From NCBI GenBank assembly GCA_900545005.1, contig UQXO01000008.1, positions 7,782 through 71,781 of the forward strand: a DNA stretch of 64,000 nt, given 5' to 3'. The notes under the pieces are model-generated. The model searched no databases and was not told the DNA's origin. It saw only the letters and a list, made by a program, of their open reading frames with translations. Positions 1-6,968 of this stretch are shown here, one piece after another (positions within the stretch are counted from its first letter, which is position 1; each line of letters starts with the position of its first letter). The DNA is from an uncultured Mycoplasmatota bacterium. GTDB taxonomy: Bacteria > Bacillota_I > Bacilli_A > RF39 > UBA660. Position numbers and translations under genes: made by a program.

Positions 1-725
1 ATTTTATTATTAGTCATTTCTAAAGTTGCTTCTAATTTCATCGTAACTATATTGTCATCATCATCATAAATATCGATATAGATATTATTAATAAATTTCT
101 TAATGTTATTAAAATTCAAATAATTATCAATCTTCTCTAAACCTTCTACTAAATCACCATCTTCACGATTAGCAAGAATTATTTTAGTATCACCATTTTT
201 AACATATAATTCATAATTATCATAAGAGATAGTATCTTCATCATTACCAATATTATCTATCTCACCAAAGTTTAAATAAGAACGATGTTTAGAAATAATC
301 ATCAAAGTGTTTTTAACAACATAATTTTCAGTCGAACCACCGACTCGATAAACTTTAATAGAATTATAATTAGAAACAAAGTAGATTGTTAATGCAGCAA
401 TAATTGCAGCGATAACCGTTATTAAACAAGACATCCGAATGCGATGAATCCTTCTTTCACTCTCGCTAATAATTCTAATAGGAACGTTTCTAATATCTCT
501 AGCATTACCTTTATTCATCCTAGCACCATAAACAAGTTCATTGATACTAACATTATAAAACTTAGCTAGTGCATCTATATTTTCAACTGATGGTAATTTT
601 TTAGAACACTCCCATCTTGATATAACACTTCTATCGAAGTTTAATTCGGCCGCTAACTGATCTTGAGTTAAATTTCTTTCTTTTCTTAACGCTCTTAAAA
701 ATTGTCCTATTTTTTCAAATTCCAT
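1..725 (-). CDS. XRE-family HTH membrane-anchored regulator (partial, runs off left edge)
   Basis: The frame is open from an ATG at 725 to the window edge, about 241 codons, so the C-terminus is missing. Residues about 7-62 form a typical XRE/Cro helix-turn-helix (LRKERNLTQDQLAAEL, then FDRSVISRWE, then LAKFYNVSINEL). One hydrophobic segment follows at about 97-117, and then a non-cytoplasmic domain rich in Asp, Asn and Ile that I do not recognise. XRE proteins bind operators as dimers; the membrane anchor suggests it senses something at or outside the membrane (inference). It lies just downstream of the SpoVIF/SipW/TasA-like genes on the same strand, where SinR-type control would make sense, but no target site was identified. 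Confidence 0.8.
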   Translation of the reverse strand, partial: MEFEKIGQFLRALRKERNLTQDQLAAELNFDRSVISRWECSKKLPSVENIDALAKFYNVSINELVYGARMNKGNARDIRNVPIRIISESERRIHRIRMSCLITVIAAIIAALTIYFVSNYNSIKVYRVGGSTENYVVKNTLMIISKHRSYLNFGEIDNIGNDEDTISYDNYELYVKNGDTKIILANREDGDLVEGLEKIDNYLNFNNIKKFINNIYIDIYDDDDNIVTMKLEATLEMTNNK

Positions 726-779
726 ATAATTACTCACTCACTTTAATTAATGAATAATTATACCATAAATTACCAAATC

Positions 780-1022
780 TTAAAACATTTTATCAATACT
801 TTTTGGAACTTTATCTTTTAAAATTGTATCAATTATTCTGTCTTCCTTCTCTTTAGAGACATTTTTTCCAGTCATCTTTGATAAAGTGCCTATTACTTCT
901 CTTATTGTACTCTCATCTTTCATATTTCCATTATTTAATTTTTCTGCTAAATCAAGAATAGTTTTTTTATTTACTTTAGTCTTCTTTTCGACTTTCTTAA
1001 AAAAATCATCATTAAAATTCAT
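780..1022 (-). CDS. SpoVIF-like (stage VI sporulation protein F family) small protein
   Basis: The protein has 80 residues and no signal peptide or membrane segment. Its layout matches the small SpoVIF family of Bacillus: an N-terminal FF..VEKKTKVNKKTIL segment, a central DESTIREVIGTLSK helix, and the signature VSKEKEDRIIDTIL. In Bacillus SpoVIF acts late in spore coat assembly. No other sporulation-specific gene is seen here apart from a SpoIID domain recruited into the wall hydrolase at 11321-13996, so a spore role cannot be assumed. It follows the SipW-like gene by 67 bp on the same strand and is probably read from the same transcript. The family call rests on remembered sequence pattern, not a search. 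Confidence 0.65.
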   Translation of the reverse strand: MNFNDDFFKKVEKKTKVNKKTILDLAEKLNNGNMKDESTIREVIGTLSKMTGKNVSKEKEDRIIDTILKDKVPKSIDKMF

Positions 1023-1089
1023 AAATATCCCCTGGTACTAATATATGTTCTTAGATAAAAAATAGGTACAAAAAATACCAAGAATGTTC

Positions 1090-2244
1090 TCAGTATTTTT
1101 TTTCTTTAATTTTTTCTAGGACTTTATCAATATCTATATCTTGCTTATTATTTTGATTTTTAGAATTATTATTTACTTTCTTAGATGTTGTTTTTTTCTT
1201 AGAATTATTAGTACCATAATTATTCTTCTTTTGAATATTAGTCTTTTTAGTTTTGTATGTAGATTGTTTTGAACGATTATGATTACTATTTTTATTAGAA
1301 TGTTTAATATTTGAATTTAATTCTTTTTTAGATTCTTCTAGTTTTGATGAACTTCCATCTTCTTTTTCAAAACTCGTTATAACAGTATTTTGAGTTGGTT
1401 TTGATTCTTTATTTTCTTCTAAAGTAGTTGTCTCTATTTTTTTAGGTTCTTCTACCTTAGCAATATCTTCATAAGAATTTATTTCCTCTTTAGTATCTTC
1501 TAGAGAATTATTATTTTCTGATGAGCTTTCTAATTCTTTTACATCTTTTTTATTTTCGATAGTATTATCTTTATTAATTAATCGTTCTTTAATTTTTTTC
1601 TTTAAGTCTTCTTCTTCTTCTTTTGTTAATTTATAATCTTTAGTCTTTAATGATTCATCTACTTTTTTCTTAGTGCCAAATAAATTTAGCATCTTTAGTA
1701 AATCATAGATTAAGACACCAAAGGCTGGTATTAATATCAAGAATAGTTTAGCGCCTTGTTTAAGTAAGAAGAATTGGACTTGTCCTAATTGAGGTATTTT
1801 TAGAATTACTTTTCCTATTACATTATTATATTCAACGGGAGATTCATCTGGTACTAAGTTATAATCTCCCTTAGTAGTATAATAATATTTTCCATCTTCA
1901 TAAGTTACTTTAATTATTCTATGAGTTATGGTTTCACCATAGTTAATTTTACTTTGAGAAATAAAGGTTATTATATCTCCTTCTTGAAGTTTGGTTGGAT
2001 CATCTATTCTTTGATTAACAACTACATCATAAACTTGAATGGTTGGTAGCATTGACCCGGATATAATTGTATATAAGGATACAATTGGTTTAAATCTTTC
2101 GCCTTTTCTGGCGTAGATATTAGTTGCTATAACATAATAGATTAGAAAGGCTGCTAGTAACATTAGAAGGGCAAAAATTGTCCAACTAACGATATCTATT
2201 ATCATTCTAAACACGGATTTTTTGCCGACGTTTTTATTTGTCAC
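1090..2244 (-). CDS. sipW: SipW-type (ER-type) signal peptidase I with long charged tail
   Basis: Membrane signal peptidase that should cleave the precursors of the neighbouring TasA/CalY-like proteins. A transmembrane segment spans about residues 14-41; the catalytic Ser is in SGSMLPT (about Ser64) and the partner is a His in TITHRI (about His108). Ser plus His, rather than Ser plus Lys, marks the SipW/archaeal-ER class. A second membrane segment lies at about 163-181. Residues 193-384 form a low-complexity Lys/Asn/Glu/Ser tail, which is unusual because SipW proteins are normally about 190 residues. A GTG at 2253 overlaps the Shine-Dalgarno AAGGGG, so the GTG at 2244, 8 nt after that site, is the better start. 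It lies 19 bp after the calcium-repeat protein. Confidence 0.85.
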   Translation of the reverse strand: MTNKNVGKKSVFRMIIDIVSWTIFALLMLLAAFLIYYVIATNIYARKGERFKPIVSLYTIISGSMLPTIQVYDVVVNQRIDDPTKLQEGDIITFISQSKINYGETITHRIIKVTYEDGKYYYTTKGDYNLVPDESPVEYNNVIGKVILKIPQLGQVQFFLLKQGAKLFLILIPAFGVLIYDLLKMLNLFGTKKKVDESLKTKDYKLTKEEEEDLKKKIKERLINKDNTIENKKDVKELESSSENNNSLEDTKEEINSYEDIAKVEEPKKIETTTLEENKESKPTQNTVITSFEKEDGSSSKLEESKKELNSNIKHSNKNSNHNRSKQSTYKTKKTNIQKKNNYGTNNSKKKTTSKKVNNNSKNQNNKQDIDIDKVLEKIKEKKY

Positions 2245-2263
2245 ACTGTTCACCCCTTCTATT

Positions 2264-4975
2264 TTACTTAACTATTAATTCTAAATTAGTACTAAATAAT
2301 TTACCTTGATCAATATTTTGATTCTGATTATTTTCTTTAAATTCATAATTGATTGTGTATGTTATTTCACTATTTGGATCTATAGTTTCATTTTCTAATA
2401 AGTTAGATTCGATGTATGGAGTCTTAGAAGTTCCAACAAGATTACCATTTCTAGTAATGGTATAATCTAAATTATTATCATAAGTAAATGTATTAATAAC
2501 ATTTTTCCATCTTAGATTATAATTTACGGTATCACTAGTATTATTAATTATTTTGAAAGTTTGACTACCATTCCAACCTGGTCCAATATCTTTAGCTTGT
2601 AAAACAATTAAGTCTTTAATAAAGAAGTTCTCACCAATAATGATTTCTGTTTCGTTACATTTGGTATCGCACTTACCATCACCATTCGTATCACAGTTAT
2701 AATCGCATTTACCATCTTTATTAGTATCACAATTAATATCGCATTTACCATCGCCATTAGTATCAATATTTAAGTCTGGTTTACCATCACCGTCTAGGTC
2801 TATGTTTTTATCTGGCCATTCATCACCATTAGTATCACAGTTTAAATCACATTTACCGTCGCCGTTGGTATCTTGATTCATTTTATTCCAATCACCTTTA
2901 CCATCGCCATCGGTATCACAGTTTACATTACATTTGCCATCTTTATTAATATCTAGGTTAGTATCGGGATTCCCATTCCCGTTAGTGTCAATATTCAAGT
3001 CTGGTTTACCATCGCCATCTAAATCTATGTTTTTATCTGGCCATTCATCACCGTCGGTATCGCAGTTTAAATCGCATTTACCATCGCCGTTGGTATCTTG
3101 ATTCATTTTATTCCAATCACCTTTACCATCGCCATCGGTATCGCAGTTTACATCACATTTGCCATCTTTATCAATATCTAAGTTAGTATCAGGATAGCCA
3201 TTCCCGTTAGTGTCAATATTTAAGTCTGGTTTACCATCGCCATCTAAATCTATGTTTTTATCTGGCCATTCATTACCGTCGGTATCACAGTTTAAATCGC
3301 ATTTACCATCACCATTGGTATCCTGGTTAGTTTTATTCCAATCGGCTTTACCATCTTTATCTTTATCAACATTAATATCAGGTTTATTATCTTTATCTAA
3401 GTCAAGATTTGTATCAGGAAGTCCGTTGTTATTAGTATCAATATTCACATCTGGTTTACCATCTTTATTAGTATCACAATTTAAGTCGCATTTGCCATCG
3501 CCATTAGTGTCAATATTTAAATCTGGTTTACCATCACCATCGATATCAATATTTTTATCAGGCCATTCATCACCGTTAGTATCACAGTTTAAATCACACT
3601 TGCCGTCGCCATTGGTATCTTGGTTCATTTTATTCCAATCAGCTTTACCATCTTTATCTTTATCACAGTTTACATCACATTTACCATCTTTATCAATATC
3701 TAAATTTGTATCGGGATAACCATTGCCGTTGGTGTCGATATTTAAATCTGGTTTACCATCACCATCGATATCAATATTTTTATCAGGCCAACCATCGCCA
3801 TCGGTATCACAGTTTAAATCACATTTACCGTCTCCATTAGTATCTTGGTTAGTTTTATTCCAATCAGCTTTGCCATCTTTATCTTTATCAACGTTAACAT
3901 CAGGAACTCCATCTTTATTAATATCTAAATTTGTATCAGGTTTACCATCACCATTGGTATCTATATTTAAGTCTGGTTTACCATCACCATCAATATCAAT
4001 ATTAACATCAGGCCATTCATTACCATCAGTATCACAGTTTAAATCACACTTACCATCACCATTGGTATCTTGATTCATTTTGTTCCAATCAGCTTTTCCA
4101 TCTTTATCTTTATCAACGTTAACATCAGGAACTCCATCTTTATTAATATCTAAATTTGTATCGGGTTTACCATTACCATTCGTATCAATGTTTATATCAG
4201 GTTTACCATCACCATCGATATCAATATTAACATCAGGCCATTCATCGCCATTCGTATCACAGTTTAAATCACACTTACCATCACCATTGGTATCTTGATT
4301 CATTTTATTCCAATCAGCTTTTCCATCTTTATCTTTATCAACATTAATATCAGGAATTCCATCCTTATTAATATCTAAATTCATGTCTGGTTTAGCGTTA
4401 TCATTAGTATCAATATTAGTATCAGCTTTTCCATCCCCATCAACATCAATGTTTATATCAGCTTTACCATCACCGTCAATATCAATGTTAATATCGGGCC
4501 AACCATCATTATCTGTATCACAGTTTAAATCGCATTTACCATCACCGTTAATATCTTGATTCATTAAGTTTTTATCTGGTTTACCATCACCATCAGTATC
4601 AATATTAAAGAATACTTCATCCAATTTTGTTTTACTATAAGTAATATTTAGGTAAGGCTTTTTACTAAACCATTTAGAACAGTTAGCATCACACTTACCA
4701 TTATCATTTTTATCTAAGTTAACTTCCGGAATATTATCTTTATTAATATCTATATTTAACCACCAACGATGTTTTCTAGAAGCACAACAGCCAATTAAAA
4801 GAAGTAAAAGAATAATAATAATGATAATAATTCTGATGATGCGTTTTATTCTTTTTTTATCTTTTTTATTTTGATCATTTTCTGTTTCAAGTGTTTTTTC
4901 CGGTTCAATAGAATTCAACTCTTCTTTAGTCTTTGGTAAATCTATTGGAGTTATATTATTATCTTTCTTATTCAT
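2264..4975 (-). CDS. Type II membrane protein: calcium-binding repeat stalk with TasA/CalY-like C-terminal domain
   Basis: The 903-residue protein starts with a charged cytoplasmic stretch (1-45) and a poly-Ile/Leu membrane anchor (46-64). Residues about 73-774 are tandem 12-residue units of the form N-[ILC]-D-x-[DN]-x-D-G-x-x-D, the DxDxDG calcium-loop pattern of thrombospondin type 3, dockerin and EF-hand-like repeats. Units group into eight larger modules, each opening with NQD.NGDGKCDLNCD and so carrying a Cys pair. Residues about 775-903 form a beta-rich domain (GENFFIKDLIVLQ ... SEITYTINYEF ... STNLELIVK) like the camelysin/TasA-type proteins encoded nearby. I infer a rigid calcium-dependent stalk presenting or joining a fibre subunit outside the membrane. 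It overlaps the preceding small membrane protein by 8 bp and shares an operon with sipW. Confidence 0.8.
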   Translation of the reverse strand: MNKKDNNITPIDLPKTKEELNSIEPEKTLETENDQNKKDKKRIKRIIRIIIIIIILLLLLIGCCASRKHRWWLNIDINKDNIPEVNLDKNDNGKCDANCSKWFSKKPYLNITYSKTKLDEVFFNIDTDGDGKPDKNLMNQDINGDGKCDLNCDTDNDGWPDINIDIDGDGKADINIDVDGDGKADTNIDTNDNAKPDMNLDINKDGIPDINVDKDKDGKADWNKMNQDTNGDGKCDLNCDTNGDEWPDVNIDIDGDGKPDINIDTNGNGKPDTNLDINKDGVPDVNVDKDKDGKADWNKMNQDTNGDGKCDLNCDTDGNEWPDVNIDIDGDGKPDLNIDTNGDGKPDTNLDINKDGVPDVNVDKDKDGKADWNKTNQDTNGDGKCDLNCDTDGDGWPDKNIDIDGDGKPDLNIDTNGNGYPDTNLDIDKDGKCDVNCDKDKDGKADWNKMNQDTNGDGKCDLNCDTNGDEWPDKNIDIDGDGKPDLNIDTNGDGKCDLNCDTNKDGKPDVNIDTNNNGLPDTNLDLDKDNKPDINVDKDKDGKADWNKTNQDTNGDGKCDLNCDTDGNEWPDKNIDLDGDGKPDLNIDTNGNGYPDTNLDIDKDGKCDVNCDTDGDGKGDWNKMNQDTNGDGKCDLNCDTDGDEWPDKNIDLDGDGKPDLNIDTNGNGNPDTNLDINKDGKCNVNCDTDGDGKGDWNKMNQDTNGDGKCDLNCDTNGDEWPDKNIDLDGDGKPDLNIDTNGDGKCDINCDTNKDGKCDYNCDTNGDGKCDTKCNETEIIIGENFFIKDLIVLQAKDIGPGWNGSQTFKIINNTSDTVNYNLRWKNVINTFTYDNNLDYTITRNGNLVGTSKTPYIESNLLENETIDPNSEITYTINYEFKENNQNQNIDQGKLFSTNLELIVK
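2654..4606 (-). repeat. Coding tandem repeat (36-bp units in modules of about 225 bp)
   Basis: The DNA encoding the calcium-loop region repeats every 36 bp (12 codons), with a higher-order period of about 75 codons. Eight modules begin with the sequence for NGDGKCDLNCD. Modules are near-identical in protein but vary at synonymous sites, so the array is selected at protein level and could expand or contract by recombination. The long plus-strand open frames inside it come from codon bias in the repeat and are not genes. Confidence 0.9.
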
Positions 4976-5210
4976 TTGTACTCTCTCCTTCTACAATATT
5001 AACTTGATTAACATTTTCATTATTTACGCTCTTTTCATAAGATATATATATCATTATGGATGAGATAGCTGTAAATATAAGTGCTATTACAAAGCTGGAA
5101 ACCATCATTGTAAGAATCAAATTCCGTTCTTTTTTATCTTTATTCATATAGTCATATAAACTATTTAAGAATTTACTTTTTATTTTTTCTGATTCATTTT
5201 TATTTATCAT
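4968..5210 (-). CDS. Small single-pass membrane protein of the TasA/SipW cluster
   Basis: The protein has 80 residues: a Lys-rich N-terminal part (1-30), one membrane segment at about 32-56 (LILTMMVSSFVIALIFTAIS) and an acidic C-terminus. I recognise no family. Its stop overlaps the start of the calcium-repeat protein by 8 bp and it begins 15 bp after the TasA-like gene at 5226-5774. It is therefore translated from the same message and probably serves the same surface structure, for example as an anchor or assembly helper (inference from position only). Confidence 0.65.
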   Translation of the reverse strand: MINKNESEKIKSKFLNSLYDYMNKDKKERNLILTMMVSSFVIALIFTAISSIMIYISYEKSVNNENVNQVNIVEGESTNE

Positions 5211-5225
5211 AATTAAACTCCTAAA

Positions 5226-5774
5226 CTATTCAGTAGGAGCTGCTACGGCTTCTAGGGTTGCACTAAAAGTTTTACCCATTTCGTTAGTTTGATCAGCATC
5301 AGTATCAGTATAGAAAATCTGTAGTTGACAGGTGTTAGTAGCATTTGGAGCAATAGTTCCTGTTATTAGGTTACTAGCTGTACTTGGCATCGCAAGTTGT
5401 TCACCGGTTCCAGTAGCGGTCTTATCACAAGTAATAGTATATTTTAGTCCGGTTATACCAGTATTAGTAATGGTAGCCCAATTTATCTTATAAGCAAGGT
5501 TAATATTACCGGTATTAGTAAATTTTATTGTTTTTATGGCACTAGAAGTACCAGGAATGGCATTAGATAAAGTAATAGCATTACCATCTGAGTACTCAGC
5601 AGTAATATTGGCCGTGGTAAACTCACTCTTAGAATTATCAGGATTTATTACTGTAATTTTAGAAGCAAAGTAAGCATATGATGTTGTTATTGTTAAAGTA
5701 ATAATTCCAACCATTAAAAGAAAAGCACTAATTCCAGTATATATACCCTTTTCTAAACCTTTTTTATCCTTCAT
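5226..5774 (-). CDS. TasA/CalY (camelysin)-like secreted fibre protein
   Basis: The 182-residue precursor has a SipW-class signal peptide: basic start, hydrophobic core at about 15-33, then TTSYAYFASKITVINPDNSKS, where AYF-A is the typical cleavage region. The remainder is a Thr/Asn-rich beta-sandwich-like domain ending in DADQTNEMGKTFSATLEAV, similar to the TasA/CalY/M73 group. Such proteins form amyloid-like or collagen-like surface fibres in Bacillus biofilms; that role is inferred here. It has its own promoter (5793-5821) and an AGGTGAT ribosome site, and it heads the operon containing the small membrane protein, the calcium stalk protein and sipW. An AxxD-type protease activity should not be assumed from the camelysin name. 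Confidence 0.8.
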   Translation of the reverse strand: MKDKKGLEKGIYTGISAFLLMVGIITLTITTSYAYFASKITVINPDNSKSEFTTANITAEYSDGNAITLSNAIPGTSSAIKTIKFTNTGNINLAYKINWATITNTGITGLKYTITCDKTATGTGEQLAMPSTASNLITGTIAPNATNTCQLQIFYTDTDADQTNEMGKTFSATLEAVAAPTE

Positions 5775-5792
5775 ACGATATCACCTAGTATA

Positions 5793-5821
5793 ATAATAGC
5801 AAAATTATTCTTTTTTATCAA
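5793..5821 (-). promoter_or_regulatory. Sigma-A-type promoter for the TasA-like/SipW operon
   Basis: On the minus strand a -35 TTGATA (5821-5816) is followed after 17 nt by a -10 TATTAT (5798-5793), 19 nt upstream of the ATG at 5774. The -10 region, TTTTGCTATTAT, closely resembles that of the other TasA-like gene. Confidence 0.75.
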
Positions 5822-5913
5822 GAACTAAAGCCGGCTATTTTTGTATTTCCAAAAGTAAATTTTCTTAAACAAACATAAAAAGACATAAAAATAATTTAAT
5901 TTAATTTTTACCG

Positions 5914-5950
5914 TCAAAAAAAGACCTAACACATAATCGTTAAGTCTTAA
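5914..5950 (-). terminator. Rho-independent terminator after TasA-like gene 1
   Basis: On the minus strand a 10-bp stem (AAGACTTAAC paired with GTTAGGTCTT, one T-G pair; arms within 5921-5948) is followed directly by a run of T. It lies 11 bp past the stop of the gene at 5962-6561 and separates it from the operon at 5774. Confidence 0.85.
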
Positions 5951-5961
5951 ATCGCTATAAA

Positions 5962-6561
5962 CTAGTTAGCTTTTGGTGCAAATGACATATCAATGCTAAA
6001 TGATTTACCAACTTGAGTATTTTGATTTTCTTTATTAGCATATTCAACTACTAGATAGTAACTATCTGAAGTGTTGTAATTTACTGAAACATTAAGTGAT
6101 TTAGCAGCAGCGCCACCGGCATCAATAACTACTTCAGCACCTTCTGGAATTGTGCAAGTTGCATTATCATAGTATTGAGTCCCAGTAGTTACAGGGCTTG
6201 AAGTACAAGTGATAGCAGTTGCTGATTTATATAATTTCCAAGTTACATCAGTAGCAAAATCACCAAGGGTAGGTGTAACAGTTATGGTTGCATTAGCAGG
6301 TTCATCACCAGCATGACCAGACCCAGTTACAGTAACGGGTTTAACAGTTTTAAATCCAGGTAGTGCATCAGTAGCAGTTACCTTACTACCCATATCCATT
6401 ACAGCACTAGCAATTACCTTAGTTTTAACTTCAGTCTTTGAATTATCAGCATTACTAGTAGTAATACTTGCAGTGAAGTATGCAAATGTTGTACCGATTA
6501 CGGCAGTTAATAGTGTAGCAACAGCTATTACACTTAAAAAGATAACATTTTTCTTCTCCAT
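5962..6561 (-). CDS. TasA/CalY-like secreted protein, monocistronic
   Basis: The 199-residue precursor has a hydrophobic core at about 7-26 and a SipW-type cleavage region GTTFAYFTASITTSNADNSK, almost the same as in the protein encoded at 5226-5774. The mature part is Ala/Thr/Val rich with one Cys pair (TCTSS...ATCTIPEG) and ends NTQVGKSFSIDMSFAPKAN, the usual end strand of this family. A consensus promoter, a GGAGGA ribosome site and a strong terminator enclose this gene alone, as expected for an abundant structural subunit (inference). Processing by the SipW-like peptidase at 1090-2244 is likely. Confidence 0.8.
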   Translation of the reverse strand: MEKKNVIFLSVIAVATLLTAVIGTTFAYFTASITTSNADNSKTEVKTKVIASAVMDMGSKVTATDALPGFKTVKPVTVTGSGHAGDEPANATITVTPTLGDFATDVTWKLYKSATAITCTSSPVTTGTQYYDNATCTIPEGAEVVIDAGGAAAKSLNVSVNYNTSDSYYLVVEYANKENQNTQVGKSFSIDMSFAPKAN

Positions 6562-6587
6562 GATTTTTTATCCTCCTCTATGATTAC

Positions 6588-6616
6588 ATAATAGCAAATT
6601 TGAAAAATTATTTCAA
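6588..6616 (-). promoter_or_regulatory. Sigma-A-type promoter for TasA-like gene 1
   Basis: Minus strand TTGAAA (6616-6611), 17-nt spacer, TATTAT (6593-6588), 26 nt upstream of the ATG at 6561. The -10 context AAATTTGCTATTAT matches the other TasA-like promoter. Confidence 0.8.
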
Positions 6617-6661
6617 CCCCTTTTTGCTAAAATTTATAATTTGTAAATTTGCATATGACTA

Positions 6662-6916
6662 TTAAAGAAGGACTTGGGTCACCTGATAACCATATATCTC
6701 CAAAATAGAAACAATTCTCCTACTCTTGTGACCAGCATTGCAATATATATAATAATGTTTATTCTTATCTAGTAGATTTTGAAAGTGATAAGACAATTCT
6801 AAATAAGGTATATTAATTGCTCCGTTTATATGTTTTATTTTATAGGTATTTGCATCTTCAACATCAATTAATGGTCCCATACTATTATGGTAATCTTTAA
6901 TACTTATTGATTGCAT
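6662..6916 (-). CDS. Short rhodanese-like (sulfurtransferase) domain protein
   Basis: A cytoplasmic 84-residue protein with the core of a single rhodanese domain: ISIKDYHN start, LIDVEDANTYKIKHINGAINIPY, and the active-site loop CNAGHKS with Cys59. It stops after GYQVTQVLL, where most single-domain rhodaneses continue with a few more residues, so the C-terminus is short. Rhodaneses carry a persulfide on the loop Cys; the acceptor here is unknown. The gene begins immediately after the terminator that ends the VirD4-like gene, and its ribosome site lies inside that hairpin, so expression depends on readthrough or on a promoter I did not find. Confidence 0.8.
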   Translation of the reverse strand: MQSISIKDYHNSMGPLIDVEDANTYKIKHINGAINIPYLELSYHFQNLLDKNKHYYIYCNAGHKSRRIVSILEIYGYQVTQVLL

Positions 6917-6952
6917 AAAAAACTCCTTTCATCTTATTTTATGAAAAGAGTT
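6917..6952 (-). terminator. Strong terminator after virD4-like gene, containing the rhodanese ribosome site
   Basis: A 12-bp stem on the minus strand (arms 6952-6941 and 6932-6921, loop AAAATAAG, one T-G pair) is followed by a T run up to the rhodanese ATG at 6916. The 3' arm contains AAAGGAG, the only credible ribosome binding site for that gene. Confidence 0.85.
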
Positions 6953-6968
6953 ATTTTTAAGTTAAGTA

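Noticed and set aside
3210..4298. Three plus-strand open frames rich in Ser, Leu and Pro
   Set aside because: They are antisense to the calcium-repeat array; their repeated composition follows from the minus-strand codons, and none has a ribosome site or family match.
2654..4606. Regular 36-bp repeat that could suggest a CRISPR-like or minisatellite array
   Set aside because: The period is a multiple of three, in frame in a long protein with conserved DxDxDG motifs, and there are no unique spacers.
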